Shown: positions 14,764-22,467 of the stretch, piece after piece
How positions within the stretch are numbered: the first letter of the stretch is position 1
Layout of the letters: every line of letters begins with the position of its first letter
Source: Marinomonas algicola
Lineage (GTDB): Bacteria; Pseudomonadota; Gammaproteobacteria; Pseudomonadales; Marinomonadaceae
NCBI RefSeq assembly: GCF_014805825.1
Contig: NZ_CP061941.1
Span: forward strand, 3,968,001 to 4,032,000
DNA: 64,000 bases
Direction of reading: 5' to 3'
The notes under the pieces: model-generated
The model's database searches: none
Told to the model about the DNA's origin: nothing
What the model saw: only the letters and a program-made list of their open reading frames with translations
Translations under genes and position numbers: made by a program

Positions 14764-15354
14764 ATGAAAAAAAGTATAAAAAGTAAAAAAAGCAAAAAAA
14801 TAAGCATAAACCTACCTATAAAATGCTGTATATATTGGTCAATTCTTAGCTTAGGTCTACTTGTGTTTTGCTTAATTCATTTTTCGGTAATAGATTCAGT
14901 TTACGCCAATAATTTAGTAGATGATGTACTTGCTCAACTAAATCAGACGCACTCGATGACACAGCAAGGCACTGTAAATCTAACCAAAGATGCTATTGGC
15001 ATCGCCTATCAGTTAGGTCGATTGGACTTTGCTACGTTTGCAATAACTTTTGTTACCGTAGTTATTGCAATAGCAGGTTTTGCCGCATTTGCAGGCATCA
15101 AAACTACAGCAATTGAAACAACAGAAAATAAAATTTTAGAACTCCTTGACGACCCTGATTTTGAAAATCAAATCAGAGAAAAAATGAGTGAGGATATTAA
15201 TTCTAAAATAAATAAAGTGGTTAACAAGCTTATAGACGATTCCCTTGGGGGATTAGTTCGAGAAGCCGTTAATGAAAAAATGCAAATGAAAGAAACTCTT
15301 TTCGATCAAACAATTGGAACAGAGTTTGATGATTATCTCGATAAAGGGGAGTGA
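14764..15354 (+). CDS. Membrane protein of the prophage cargo pair
   Basis: A 196-residue protein. A very lysine-rich start is followed by a membrane helix (about residues 24-44), a 45-residue external loop, a second helix (FAITFVTVVIAIAGFAAFAG, about 97-116) and a charged cytoplasmic tail with helices rich in Asp, Glu and Lys. It ends four bases before the metallopeptidase gene and shares its transcript. No family recognised. The layout, a two-helix membrane protein plus a cytosolic protease, is reminiscent of a sensor/effector or toxin/antitoxin pair, but that is a guess. Confidence 0.6.
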   Translation: MKKSIKSKKSKKISINLPIKCCIYWSILSLGLLVFCLIHFSVIDSVYANNLVDDVLAQLNQTHSMTQQGTVNLTKDAIGIAYQLGRLDFATFAITFVTVVIAIAGFAAFAGIKTTAIETTENKILELLDDPDFENQIREKMSEDINSKINKVVNKLIDDSLGGLVREAVNEKMQMKETLFDQTIGTEFDDYLDKGE

Positions 15355-15358
15355 GAAG

Positions 15359-15847
15359 ATGCAAGATTCATTATATAAAGAATTTAATGAAGCTATTAAA
15401 AAGCCTCCAGTTGATCTTGAAATTTTATGTCAAAAAATAAATATTGAATTGGTTACAGTGCCTATGGATGACCGTATTTCTGGCATGCTTGAGCCAAAGA
15501 GCAACGGAGAATATAAAATCACTGTGAATAGCAATATGAGCAACGGTCGACAAAGATTTACTATTGCACATGAGTTAGGTCATTTAGCATTACACAGAGA
15601 TCTTATTGGAAATGGTCTTGATGATAGAGCTATGCGAAGCACTACGCCGGGTTGTTATGATAATACTTTAATAACTAGAGCTCATGAGACAGAAGCGAAT
15701 CAGTTCGCTGCAGCATTATTAATGCCAAAAGAAGCTGTTCTAAGAGAAGCATTGCGATTAGACAAAAATATCTTAGCGTTAGCCAATTATTTTCAGGTAT
15801 CAGAAAGTGCTATGCAAATTCGTTTGTCATCTTTGTTAAGCAACTAA
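15359..15847 (+). CDS. ImmA/IrrE-family zinc metallopeptidase
   Basis: A 162-residue protein starting MQDSLYKEFNEAI. The ATG at 15359 is chosen over an upstream in-frame start inside the previous gene because GGGGAG lies just before it. The metal site is HELGH in FTIAHELGHLALHRD, with the distal glutamate region ETEANQFAAALLMP, the pattern of ImmA/IrrE (PF06114). In ICEBs1, ImmA cleaves the ImmR repressor; other relatives act in stress responses and toxin-antitoxin pairs. No HTH domain is attached, so its target could be the CI-like repressor or its membrane partner. Confidence 0.85.
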   Translation: MQDSLYKEFNEAIKKPPVDLEILCQKINIELVTVPMDDRISGMLEPKSNGEYKITVNSNMSNGRQRFTIAHELGHLALHRDLIGNGLDDRAMRSTTPGCYDNTLITRAHETEANQFAAALLMPKEAVLREALRLDKNILALANYFQVSESAMQIRLSSLLSN

Positions 15848-15869
15848 GATATATTTTACTTTGAATAAT

Positions 15870-15902
15870 AATGCCTTCTTTAACTAAGAAGGCATTTTTT
15901 TT
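15870..15902 (+). terminator. Terminator after the metallopeptidase gene
   Basis: ATGCCTTCTT and AAGAAGGCAT form a ten-pair stem with a six-base loop, followed by eight T residues. Confidence 0.9.
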
Positions 15903-15926
15903 GACACACATCCGACACACCGAGCA
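15902..15926. repeat. Right copy of 25-bp repeat, candidate integrase arm site
   Basis: TGACACACAT-CC-GACACACCG-A-GCA, the partner of 3389-3413 in the same orientation. It lies 89 bp inside the attR core, against 46 bp for the left copy. Confidence 0.6.
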
Positions 15927-15944
15927 CCTAAAAACAACCAACAA

Positions 15945-15964
15945 TACTGTATACATATACAGTA
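15945..15964. promoter_or_regulatory. Near-perfect LexA (SOS) box
   Basis: TACTGTATACATATACAGTA differs at one position from the E. coli consensus TACTG-(TA)5-CAGTA and has full dyad arms. It lies between the metallopeptidase terminator and attR. TATAAA at 15975-15980 could be a -10 box of a rightward promoter. No gene is seen immediately downstream on either strand in the integrated state. Confidence 0.7.
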
Positions 15965-16015
15965 TATGTATCTTTATAAATCAATAACTTACTGATTTTA
16001 AAGATGTTTTATACA

Positions 16016-16041
16016 GGGTTCGATCCCCCCCGCCTCCACCA
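16016..16041. repeat. attR core, 26-bp direct repeat
   Basis: Identical to 3317-3342. It is a remnant of the ssrA 3' end left behind on integration and marks the right end of the element. Confidence 0.95.
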
Positions 16042-16050
16042 AATACAAGA

Positions 16051-16078
16051 AAGGCCGCCCTTAGGGGTGGCCTTTTTT
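16051..16078 (+). terminator. Displaced native ssrA terminator
   Basis: AAGGCCGCCC-TTAG-GGGTGGCCTT with one G-U pair, then six T. It lies ten bases after attR, so before integration it would have followed the tmRNA CCA directly. Confidence 0.9.
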
Positions 16079-16212
16079 ATTGCCCAAACCCTTGTAAACT
16101 CTGGCTTTCAGGCCTATTTATCGTTTAAATAACATCCTGTATTGGGCCGTATGTATTTGAATCGTATAAGATCCAAGTAACGATAAAGTATAGGTGTTGT
16201 ATTCGTATCTAG

Positions 16213-17124
16213 TTATTGCTCATAATCAGAAAACTCCGAGACTAAAAAATCAAATACCCGTCTGATTCGACGGTTAGTTCGCAGTTCATTGTGGGTAACT
16301 AGCCATAGGTCTACGGTCACCAGCGGGAGATCAGAGATGGAAATACGTTCAACGAGCGGCTCGTTATCTCCAATCGCCTCTATCGTGGCACTAATTGCCA
16401 CGCCTCTTTTAACTAACTCCCACTGAACAATATGACTGTTTGCAATGACTGGAAAATTGTTTTTACTTAGAGAAAGGCCCTGTGAATTAAGCAACGCCAT
16501 GAGACGCCCCGGGCTCTCAGTATCAATGTAGTTCGCCTTGTTTAACTCGGCAATTGATGGCGGGTTACCTAATTGCTGCAAATAACTTTTGGCAATGTAG
16601 AGATGTCCTCGAACACGACATAATTTTTTGGCAATCAATTCGGGCTGTGTTGGACGAACACTCCGGATAGCAATGTCAGCCTCTCTTCGATTGAGATTAC
16701 GTTCCTCGTTAGTGGAAAAAATTTTGATTTCAATGCCAGGTTCTAATTCCCTTAGGTTCTTGATCACAGGTGACAATAAGAATGTGGAGAAAAGTTCGGA
16801 AGCGGTGATGCTAACGTCACCCTCAATGGCGTCTGATTTACCCGAAGCGGATAAAGAAAACTGGTTGGCGGCCTGTCCCATCAGCCGCACATGTTCTAGT
16901 AATTTAATGCCATTTGGCGTTAGTTCCAATCCTCGACCTTGCCTGGTAAATAGATCAAATCCAATTTCTCTTTCTAGCGCCGCCACCTGTCGCCCTAAGG
17001 TAGGCTGTGTCATTCCCATTGAACGAGCAGCCGCTGCCAGAGAGCCTTCCTCTGCCGTTACCAAAAAAGCTCGCGCACGGTTCCAGTCGAATGTTATTGA
17101 TGTCCAATCCATACATAAATGCAT
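16213..17124 (-). CDS. LysR-family transcriptional regulator
   Basis: A 303-residue protein. The winged helix-turn-helix is residues 14-72 (ARAFLVTAEEGSLAAAARSMGMTQPTLGRQVAALE, cut here for length in meaning: the S-AAAR-x-TQP-LxRQ pattern of LTTRs), followed by GFDLFTRQGRGLELTPNG and a substrate-binding domain. An alternative start at 17112 (MDWTSITFDW) is as likely. It faces a divergent small lipoprotein gene, which may be its target. The inducer cannot be told. Confidence 0.88.
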   Translation of the reverse strand: MHLCMDWTSITFDWNRARAFLVTAEEGSLAAAARSMGMTQPTLGRQVAALEREIGFDLFTRQGRGLELTPNGIKLLEHVRLMGQAANQFSLSASGKSDAIEGDVSITASELFSTFLLSPVIKNLRELEPGIEIKIFSTNEERNLNRREADIAIRSVRPTQPELIAKKLCRVRGHLYIAKSYLQQLGNPPSIAELNKANYIDTESPGRLMALLNSQGLSLSKNNFPVIANSHIVQWELVKRGVAISATIEAIGDNEPLVERISISDLPLVTVDLWLVTHNELRTNRRIRRVFDFLVSEFSDYEQ

Positions 17125-17211
17125 ATCTGATTTTAATATTTCATTATATTGATCTCATTAATGTATTGATAGAATTATAAACATTAAATCATTTTAACGA
17201 GATTGATCAAT

Positions 17212-17535
17212 ATGAAACTACCTACTATCGCACTGCTGTTCGTCACACTATTACTCGGCGCATGTTCGGGTTTGATCCAAACAGCCTCCATTTCTGAAGC
17301 GTATAAACATTATGATCGTCAGCAATACGACCGGACATTGAAACTGATTTCTCAGGCAGAGAATGCTGAAACCATGTCGCCTGACACGAAAGCAGAATTG
17401 GTCTACCTAAAAGCAATGACCTACGAGGAGATGGGTGAGATCGAGACAGCCAACACGCTTTATGAGTACCTAATTAAAGAACATAGTCATTCACAATACG
17501 GCTATATGGCTGTCAAAAAGTCGAATGGTTACTAG
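17212..17535 (+). CDS. Small lipoprotein with TPR-like repeats
   Basis: A 107-residue protein starting MKLPTIALLFVTLLLGAC: a signal peptide with lipobox LLGAC and lipidated C18. The rest has two helical hairpins of TPR type (EAYKHYDRQQYDRTLKLISQ, KAMTYEEMGEIETANTLYEY). The ATG at 17212 is preferred to an upstream TTG. Divergent from the LysR gene. Probably an outer-membrane lipoprotein; role unknown. Confidence 0.75.
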   Translation: MKLPTIALLFVTLLLGACSGLIQTASISEAYKHYDRQQYDRTLKLISQAENAETMSPDTKAELVYLKAMTYEEMGEIETANTLYEYLIKEHSHSQYGYMAVKKSNGY

Positions 17536-17583
17536 TCCATTTTCATTATCCGTTTTAGCCTACCTATTACCGAGACTTTACTT

Positions 17584-18270
17584 ATGAAAGACATCATTGT
17601 TTGGGCAATACATACCCCAGGGGGAACGATCGCCTTAGTAGCAGCGGCTCTTGCCATGTTCTCTAAGAAAGGGAGTGCACGGCATAAGAAAGCAGGTTCC
17701 TGGTTTACGGTATCCATGATGATTATGCTGGTATCAGGCATTGTAGCCGCTTACCTCAAAAACGCCATTGATGATATGATGTTGGGCGCAATTGTCCTGT
17801 ATACCGTATTTACCGCCTGGTTAACGGTCTATCATAAAAAAAATGAAACTGGCATTCTGGAATTGACGGCTTTGATATGGGTTGTTGGCTTCGCCATTAT
17901 TGCATTTTGTCTCAGTATGGTTTGGGAAGAGGTTGAAACGCCTGCCCCCTATCTTGTCTGGGGTGTTTTGGCTACTCTGTGTGCACTGGGGGATATCCGT
18001 AACCTTTATTATGGTGGTCTTTCAGGCACTCAACGAATGATTCGGCATGTTTGGCGCATTGGCTTTACACTGATATGGGCTGCATTAGCGTTCACCGACA
18101 AAATCGTAAAAATGATGGGCGCCAATGTTAAGAACATGCTTGAAGAGCAGGTACTAATAATTGTAGCACCACCGACATTTCTCATACTGATCACAGTTCT
18201 GTATTGGATAACGCAAATTTTGTTTTTTTCCCGAGAAAAATTTGCGACTCACGACAAGCCAATTGAATAA
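17584..18270 (+). CDS. Multi-spanning membrane protein, DUF2306-like
   Basis: A 228-residue protein with about seven membrane helices. The motif HTPGGTIALVAAALAMF followed by KGSARHKKAGSWF, a histidine and basic loop after the first helix, resembles DUF2306 membrane proteins. Later helices hold ALGDIRNLYYGG and RHVWRIGFTLIWA. Function unknown; possibly cotranscribed with the lipoprotein 48 bases upstream. Confidence 0.65.
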   Translation: MKDIIVWAIHTPGGTIALVAAALAMFSKKGSARHKKAGSWFTVSMMIMLVSGIVAAYLKNAIDDMMLGAIVLYTVFTAWLTVYHKKNETGILELTALIWVVGFAIIAFCLSMVWEEVETPAPYLVWGVLATLCALGDIRNLYYGGLSGTQRMIRHVWRIGFTLIWAALAFTDKIVKMMGANVKNMLEEQVLIIVAPPTFLILITVLYWITQILFFSREKFATHDKPIE

Positions 18271-18593
18271 ATATTATATGCATAAAGGTATCGCTGCTAG
18301 AGATTAGCCGTAAGGCCAACTTGTTTCTCGCTTCCGGCTATCATAGTACTCTGAAAACGCATTCTAAAAGTACTCTCCTGTTGAAATCCATATTAGACGC
18401 AGTAATCCCATCAGAAAACAGCATTTACATTGTTTCTAGTCATCTAAGCCGGTTGAAACTCGACATTAGCGTGCGAACTGTCTATAGTCGCCCTCTCTCG
18501 TGGTTGATGTTTATTTATGCAATGAATGTGTCATCATTTATTGGCTCGTCACCTCATTATTCTTAGCTTATTCATTCTATTCGGGACACTTTC
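18271..18593. other. Intergenic stretch, no supported gene
   Basis: 323 bp. A short open frame at 18321-18566 has no ribosome site, no recognisable domain and mixed composition, so it is not called. No strong hairpin was seen. Confidence 0.5.
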
Positions 18594-20177
18594 TTGATCT
18601 CCACCGCTAACATCACCATGCAGTTTGGTGCGACCCCTTTATTCGAAAATATCTCTGTCAAATTCGGCAACGGCAATCGCTATGGCCTAATCGGCGCGAA
18701 CGGTTGTGGCAAGTCCACTTTCATGAAAATCTTGACCGGTGAACTGGTACCAACATCGGGCAACGTTTCTATCACTCCAGGTGAGAAAGTCGGTACGCTG
18801 AGCCAGAACCAATTCGCTTTTGAAGAATACACCGTTGTTGATGCGGTTATTATGGGGGATACGGCGTTATGGAAAGTAAAACAAGAACGTGACGCCATTT
18901 ACGCGAACCCTGACATGTCTGAAGAAGACGGCATGCGTGCTGGAGAATTAGAAGCCGAATACGCCGAGATGGATGGCTACAGCGCAGAAAGCCGTGCGGG
19001 TGATATTCTTCTGGAAGCAGGCATTGATGAATCAGAGCATTTCTTGTTAATGAGCCAAGTACCACCTGGTAGAAAGTTACGGGTATTATTAGCTCAAGCG
19101 CTTTTCGCGAACCCAGACATCCTGTTGCTTGATGAACCAACCAACAACTTGGATATTCATACCATTAGTTGGTTAGCCGATGTATTAAACCAACGTAAAT
19201 GCACCATGGTAATCATTTCCCACGACAGGCATTTCTTGAACTCGGTTTGTACTCACATGGCTGATATTGATTATGGTGAATTGCGTGTTTATCCGGGCAA
19301 CTATGATTATTTCCTAGAGGCATCAGCACTGATACGAGAGCAGCTTTTGTTAGAGAATTCAAAGAAAAGTGCCGAAATAGACGAGCTGCAAGCGTTTGTT
19401 AATCGCTTTTCTGCCAATGCGTCAAAAGCAAAACAAGCCAGTTCACGAGCTAAGAAAATGGATAAAATTGAGCTTTCAGAAGTCAAGTCATCCAGTCGAA
19501 TGACACCTTCTATTAGCTTAAAACAAGACAAAAGACTGCACCGCCAAGCACTCATACTGGAAGAGTTAGGGCATGGTTTTGACGACGGCCAGCTATTCAC
19601 CAATGGTAGCCTCATTTTAGAAGCCGGCGCAAAGCTGGCGGTCATTGGCGAAAACGGTGCAGGTAAAACGACGTTCCTACGCTGTTTGGTTGACGAACTG
19701 CAAGCAAACCACGGTTCTGTTAAGTGGTCTGAAAATGCCGTAATAGGCTATTGCCCTCAGGACAGCAGCGCCGATTTTGATTCTGATATGACACTGTTTG
19801 ATTGGATGTCTCTATGGCGTACAGCGAAACACGATGATCTGAAAGTACGAGCCATGTTAGGTCGTTTATTGTTCACCGCAGACGACTTTAATAAAAAAGT
19901 CCGTGTTTGCTCAGGTGGAGAAAAAAACCGCTTATTGTTTGGTAAATTGATGATGATGGATCTTAACGTTTTAATCATGGATGAACCAACGAACCACATG
20001 GACATGGAAGCGATTGAAGCACTTAACAATGCGTTGCTGGAGTTTGATGGGACACTTATTTTTGTCAGCCATGATAGACAATTTGTTTCGTCTTTAGCGA
20101 CACGTATTGTCGAAATCAAAAATCAACAAGTGATTGATTTTCAAGGTACTTATGATGAATATCTAACGCATCACTAA
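18594..20177 (+). CDS. ybiT: ABC-F family ATPase, YbiT type
   Basis: A 527-residue protein with two ATPase domains and no membrane segment. Walker A motifs are GANGCGKST and GENGAGKTT; Walker B motifs LLLDEPTNNLD and LIMDEPTNHMD. The first signature is degenerate (PPGRKLRVLLAQAL), the second is CSGGEKNRLLFGK. The linker KASRFSANASKAKQA-type segment and the N-terminal ITMQFGATPLFENISVKFG match E. coli YbiT closely. The start is TTG at 18594. ABC-F proteins bind the ribosome near the E site; the exact role of YbiT is not established. Confidence 0.92.
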   Translation: MISTANITMQFGATPLFENISVKFGNGNRYGLIGANGCGKSTFMKILTGELVPTSGNVSITPGEKVGTLSQNQFAFEEYTVVDAVIMGDTALWKVKQERDAIYANPDMSEEDGMRAGELEAEYAEMDGYSAESRAGDILLEAGIDESEHFLLMSQVPPGRKLRVLLAQALFANPDILLLDEPTNNLDIHTISWLADVLNQRKCTMVIISHDRHFLNSVCTHMADIDYGELRVYPGNYDYFLEASALIREQLLLENSKKSAEIDELQAFVNRFSANASKAKQASSRAKKMDKIELSEVKSSSRMTPSISLKQDKRLHRQALILEELGHGFDDGQLFTNGSLILEAGAKLAVIGENGAGKTTFLRCLVDELQANHGSVKWSENAVIGYCPQDSSADFDSDMTLFDWMSLWRTAKHDDLKVRAMLGRLLFTADDFNKKVRVCSGGEKNRLLFGKLMMMDLNVLIMDEPTNHMDMEAIEALNNALLEFDGTLIFVSHDRQFVSSLATRIVEIKNQQVIDFQGTYDEYLTHH

Positions 20178-20194
20178 TACGCTGTTATAAAACC

Positions 20195-20231
20195 AAAAGG
20201 GATGGCTATTCACTGTAGCCATCCCTTTTTT
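20195..20231 (+). terminator. Terminator after ybiT
   Basis: AAAAGGGATGGCTA and TAGCCATCCCTTTT form a 14-pair stem with a seven-base loop, followed by T residues. Confidence 0.92.
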
Positions 20232-20454
20232 ATTCCAATCTAATGAGCTAATCGCTGTGCTTTAAATCCAAGTAGAACCAAAGAAACAGCTCGAAAAAAC
20301 ACCATTACTTATTCTCATCTAATACATTTCGCTGATAAGTTAAATTGGTAATATCGATATTCTTTTATGTAATAAGGAGCGGTATTATAAATTTTCTTGT
20401 GGTAATTTATCGACCCTGTTTCTGATACTTTATTCCACCAGTAAGTAGACTTTT

Positions 20455-22173
20455 ATGCGATTAAATACAGTGCTGCCACTTCAACATTGGCTGAAATCCT
20501 ATTCCAAAACCGCCCTGATTAATGATTTCATTGCGGGCATCATTGCCACCATTGTGATGGTTCCTCAAGGAATGGCGTATGCGCTGCTTGCGGGTGTACC
20601 GGCTGAATACGGATTGTACTGTGCTATTTTACCGACCTTGCTTTACGCCTTGCTTGGGAGTAGCCGAAGCTTGTCAGTCGGACCTGCCGCGTTGATCTCC
20701 ATTATGGTCGCCAGTTCAATTGGCGCCTTGAATCCACAATCAGAAGTTGAATACCTACATTATGCCGTCAATATTTCATTTCTAGCTGGGATGTTTCTCA
20801 TTGCCATGAGACTGTTCCGCTTAGGCAGTATCACAAATTTTATCAGTATGCCTGTTGTCAGTGGCTTTACCAGTGCTTCTGCCATTATTATCACCACCAG
20901 CCAACTTAAGCACATTTTTGGTCTTCCTGTTGCTTCAGGCCTAAGCTTTAATGAAACCCTTTGGCAGCTTGGCACTCACGTCATGGACATAAATTACCCA
21001 ACCTTATTTGCTGGTATACTCGCTTGCGTTGGCCTTTGGTATTTCAAAGAGCACTTTCCTAAATTAGTAAAAAGAATGCCTTTCCCAACTTGGCTAAATC
21101 AAGCGATGAGTAAAGCTGGCCCAATGTTTGTCGTATTAATTGGAGCCATTTTAGTGGGAGCCTTTGACCTGCATGAAACGGCAAATATTGCCATTGTTGG
21201 GCTCATTCCTGATGGATTACCTTCACTGCACTTCATTGCTATTGATCTTGCCCTATGGAAAAGCATTGCTCTACCTTCTTTTCTGATTGCGTTAATGTGT
21301 TTTGTGACCAGTATTACTGTCGGTACCAGTTTGGCTGGAAAGCGTAAAGAACGGATAGACGCTAACCAAGAACTGTTGGCATTAGGTGCTGCAAATCTTG
21401 GCGCCGCTCTTAGCGGTACTTTTGCTCTGGCCGCCAGCATGAGTCGCTCTGCGGTAAATCACAGTGCCGGAGCCGAAACGACCATTGCCAGTATGGTATG
21501 CGCTTTAGGCGTCTTAATGACGCTGCTTTTCCTTACCCCATTATTTTACTTTTTACCATTAGTCGTTTTAGGCGCCATTGTTATTATGTCTGTGAGCTCT
21601 TTAATTGAGCTTTATCAGATAAAACGCTGTTGGAAACTTAATAAGGCCGATGCTTATAGCTTATTAGCCACTTTTTCTACTGTGCTGGTGTTTGGCATAG
21701 AAATTGGCATATGTGTCGGCATTATAGGTTCTGTCATTCTCATTATTCATCGAGCAAGTCATCCACACATCGCCATTGTTGGACGTGTGGGAAACAGCGA
21801 ACATTTTCGTAATATTGAACGCCACGATGTTCAAATAGATAAGAACGTACTGGCAATCAGAGTCGATGAGAGTATCTATTTTTCAAACATACAATGCATA
21901 GAAGACTTTATTTTCGACGCTTGCTATAAACGACCGGAAACACGTCATGTTGTGCTTATTTTTAGCTCTGTCAGCTTTGTCGACACCACAGCAGTAGATG
22001 CATTAGATAACATGCTCAGCAAATTCAACGATTTGCATGTGCAATTACACTTAGCCGAAGTCAAAGGTCCTGTTATGGATCAATTACAAGATTCTCAATT
22101 TGTAACAGACTTAACCCCCGGTAAGATTTTTTTCACTACAGATGAGGCGCTTAAGAGCCTCTCCTCTTCATAA
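20455..22173 (+). CDS. SulP-family anion transporter with STAS domain
   Basis: A 572-residue protein. The N-terminal half has the SulP signature (DFIAGIIATIVMVPQGMAYALLAGVPAEYGLY) and about 12-14 helices; residues 440-572 form a STAS domain with SSVSFVDTTAVDAL, where the serine/threonine region resembles the anti-sigma-antagonist phosphosite. SulP carriers move sulfate, bicarbonate or other anions; the substrate is not readable from the sequence. A sodium-coupled bicarbonate role is plausible beside Mrp but not shown. Confidence 0.9.
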   Translation: MRLNTVLPLQHWLKSYSKTALINDFIAGIIATIVMVPQGMAYALLAGVPAEYGLYCAILPTLLYALLGSSRSLSVGPAALISIMVASSIGALNPQSEVEYLHYAVNISFLAGMFLIAMRLFRLGSITNFISMPVVSGFTSASAIIITTSQLKHIFGLPVASGLSFNETLWQLGTHVMDINYPTLFAGILACVGLWYFKEHFPKLVKRMPFPTWLNQAMSKAGPMFVVLIGAILVGAFDLHETANIAIVGLIPDGLPSLHFIAIDLALWKSIALPSFLIALMCFVTSITVGTSLAGKRKERIDANQELLALGAANLGAALSGTFALAASMSRSAVNHSAGAETTIASMVCALGVLMTLLFLTPLFYFLPLVVLGAIVIMSVSSLIELYQIKRCWKLNKADAYSLLATFSTVLVFGIEIGICVGIIGSVILIIHRASHPHIAIVGRVGNSEHFRNIERHDVQIDKNVLAIRVDESIYFSNIQCIEDFIFDACYKRPETRHVVLIFSSVSFVDTTAVDALDNMLSKFNDLHVQLHLAEVKGPVMDQLQDSQFVTDLTPGKIFFTTDEALKSLSSS

Positions 22174-22236
22174 AACTCAAATTTCAGGGCCTCCTTGCCT
22201 AAGATTCTTTTCTGCCTACAAAAGAAAACAAAATAA

Positions 22237-22262
22237 TGCCGTTGTTAATTGTTAACGGCACT
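22237..22262 (+). terminator. Stem-loop after the SulP gene
   Basis: TGCCGTT and AACGGCA with a ten-base loop that can pair further (GTTAATTGTTAAC), followed by CTTCT rather than a long T run. A weak terminator or an RNA-end hairpin. The remaining bases to 22467 hold no gene; GGAG at 22456 is the ribosome site of the next gene. Confidence 0.5.
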
Positions 22263-22467
22263 TCTAAGCTCTATTATTGCAGCCGTATTTTAAATACCTA
22301 CTTTAAATATAAGAAGGTCAACACTATTATTTATGAGATGATCTAATTTGGTACTCACATAAGAGCTCGTTTCACCGCATAATATTTGATTCAAGTTGAT
22401 GTATACGTTACTTTTTATCAAATGATTTTTTTATGTATTTATCGTTTTTAACGCAGGAGCACTACAG

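Larger units (their letters stand above)
3343..16041. mobile_element. Temperate tailless (double-jelly-roll, corticovirus-like) prophage in ssrA
   Basis: The element is bounded by the 26-bp ssrA repeats and holds its own tyrosine integrase, CI-type repressor, HUH replication initiator, packaging ATPase, candidate double-jelly-roll capsid protein, many small single-helix membrane proteins and a transglycosylase. No portal, large terminase, tape measure, tail or baseplate gene is present. A 12.7-kb genome with a P9/A32-type ATPase close to the capsid gene and a two-tyrosine Rep is the design of PM2-like membrane-containing phages. All genes appear open, with tight overlaps and no inactivating frameshift, so it may be functional. 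The capsid assignment is by pattern and context, not by a search. Confidence 0.82.

Noticed and set aside
3343..16041. Filamentous (inovirus) prophage
   Set aside because: The ATPase lacks the membrane helix of Zot, there is no adsorption/secretin pair, and a transglycosylase plus a 287-residue soluble late protein does not fit an inovirus. Small coat-like proteins alone do not decide.
3343..16041. P2/P4-like satellite of a tailed phage, suggested by the gpA-like Rep and integrase
   Set aside because: No capsid-sizing, delta/psu-like or cos features were recognised, and the structural-type operon of membrane proteins is foreign to such satellites.
15984..16126. Possible short peptide downstream of the LexA box, reading through attR
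   Set aside because: The frame consists mostly of the ssrA remnant and the terminator; no ribosome site or conserved pattern.
18321..18566. Open frame of 81 codons before ybiT
   Set aside because: No ribosome site, no family pattern and composition of non-coding DNA.
20178..20454. Insertion sequence remnant between ybiT and the SulP gene
   Set aside because: Only a terminator and A/T-rich promoter sequence; no inverted ends or transposase fragment.
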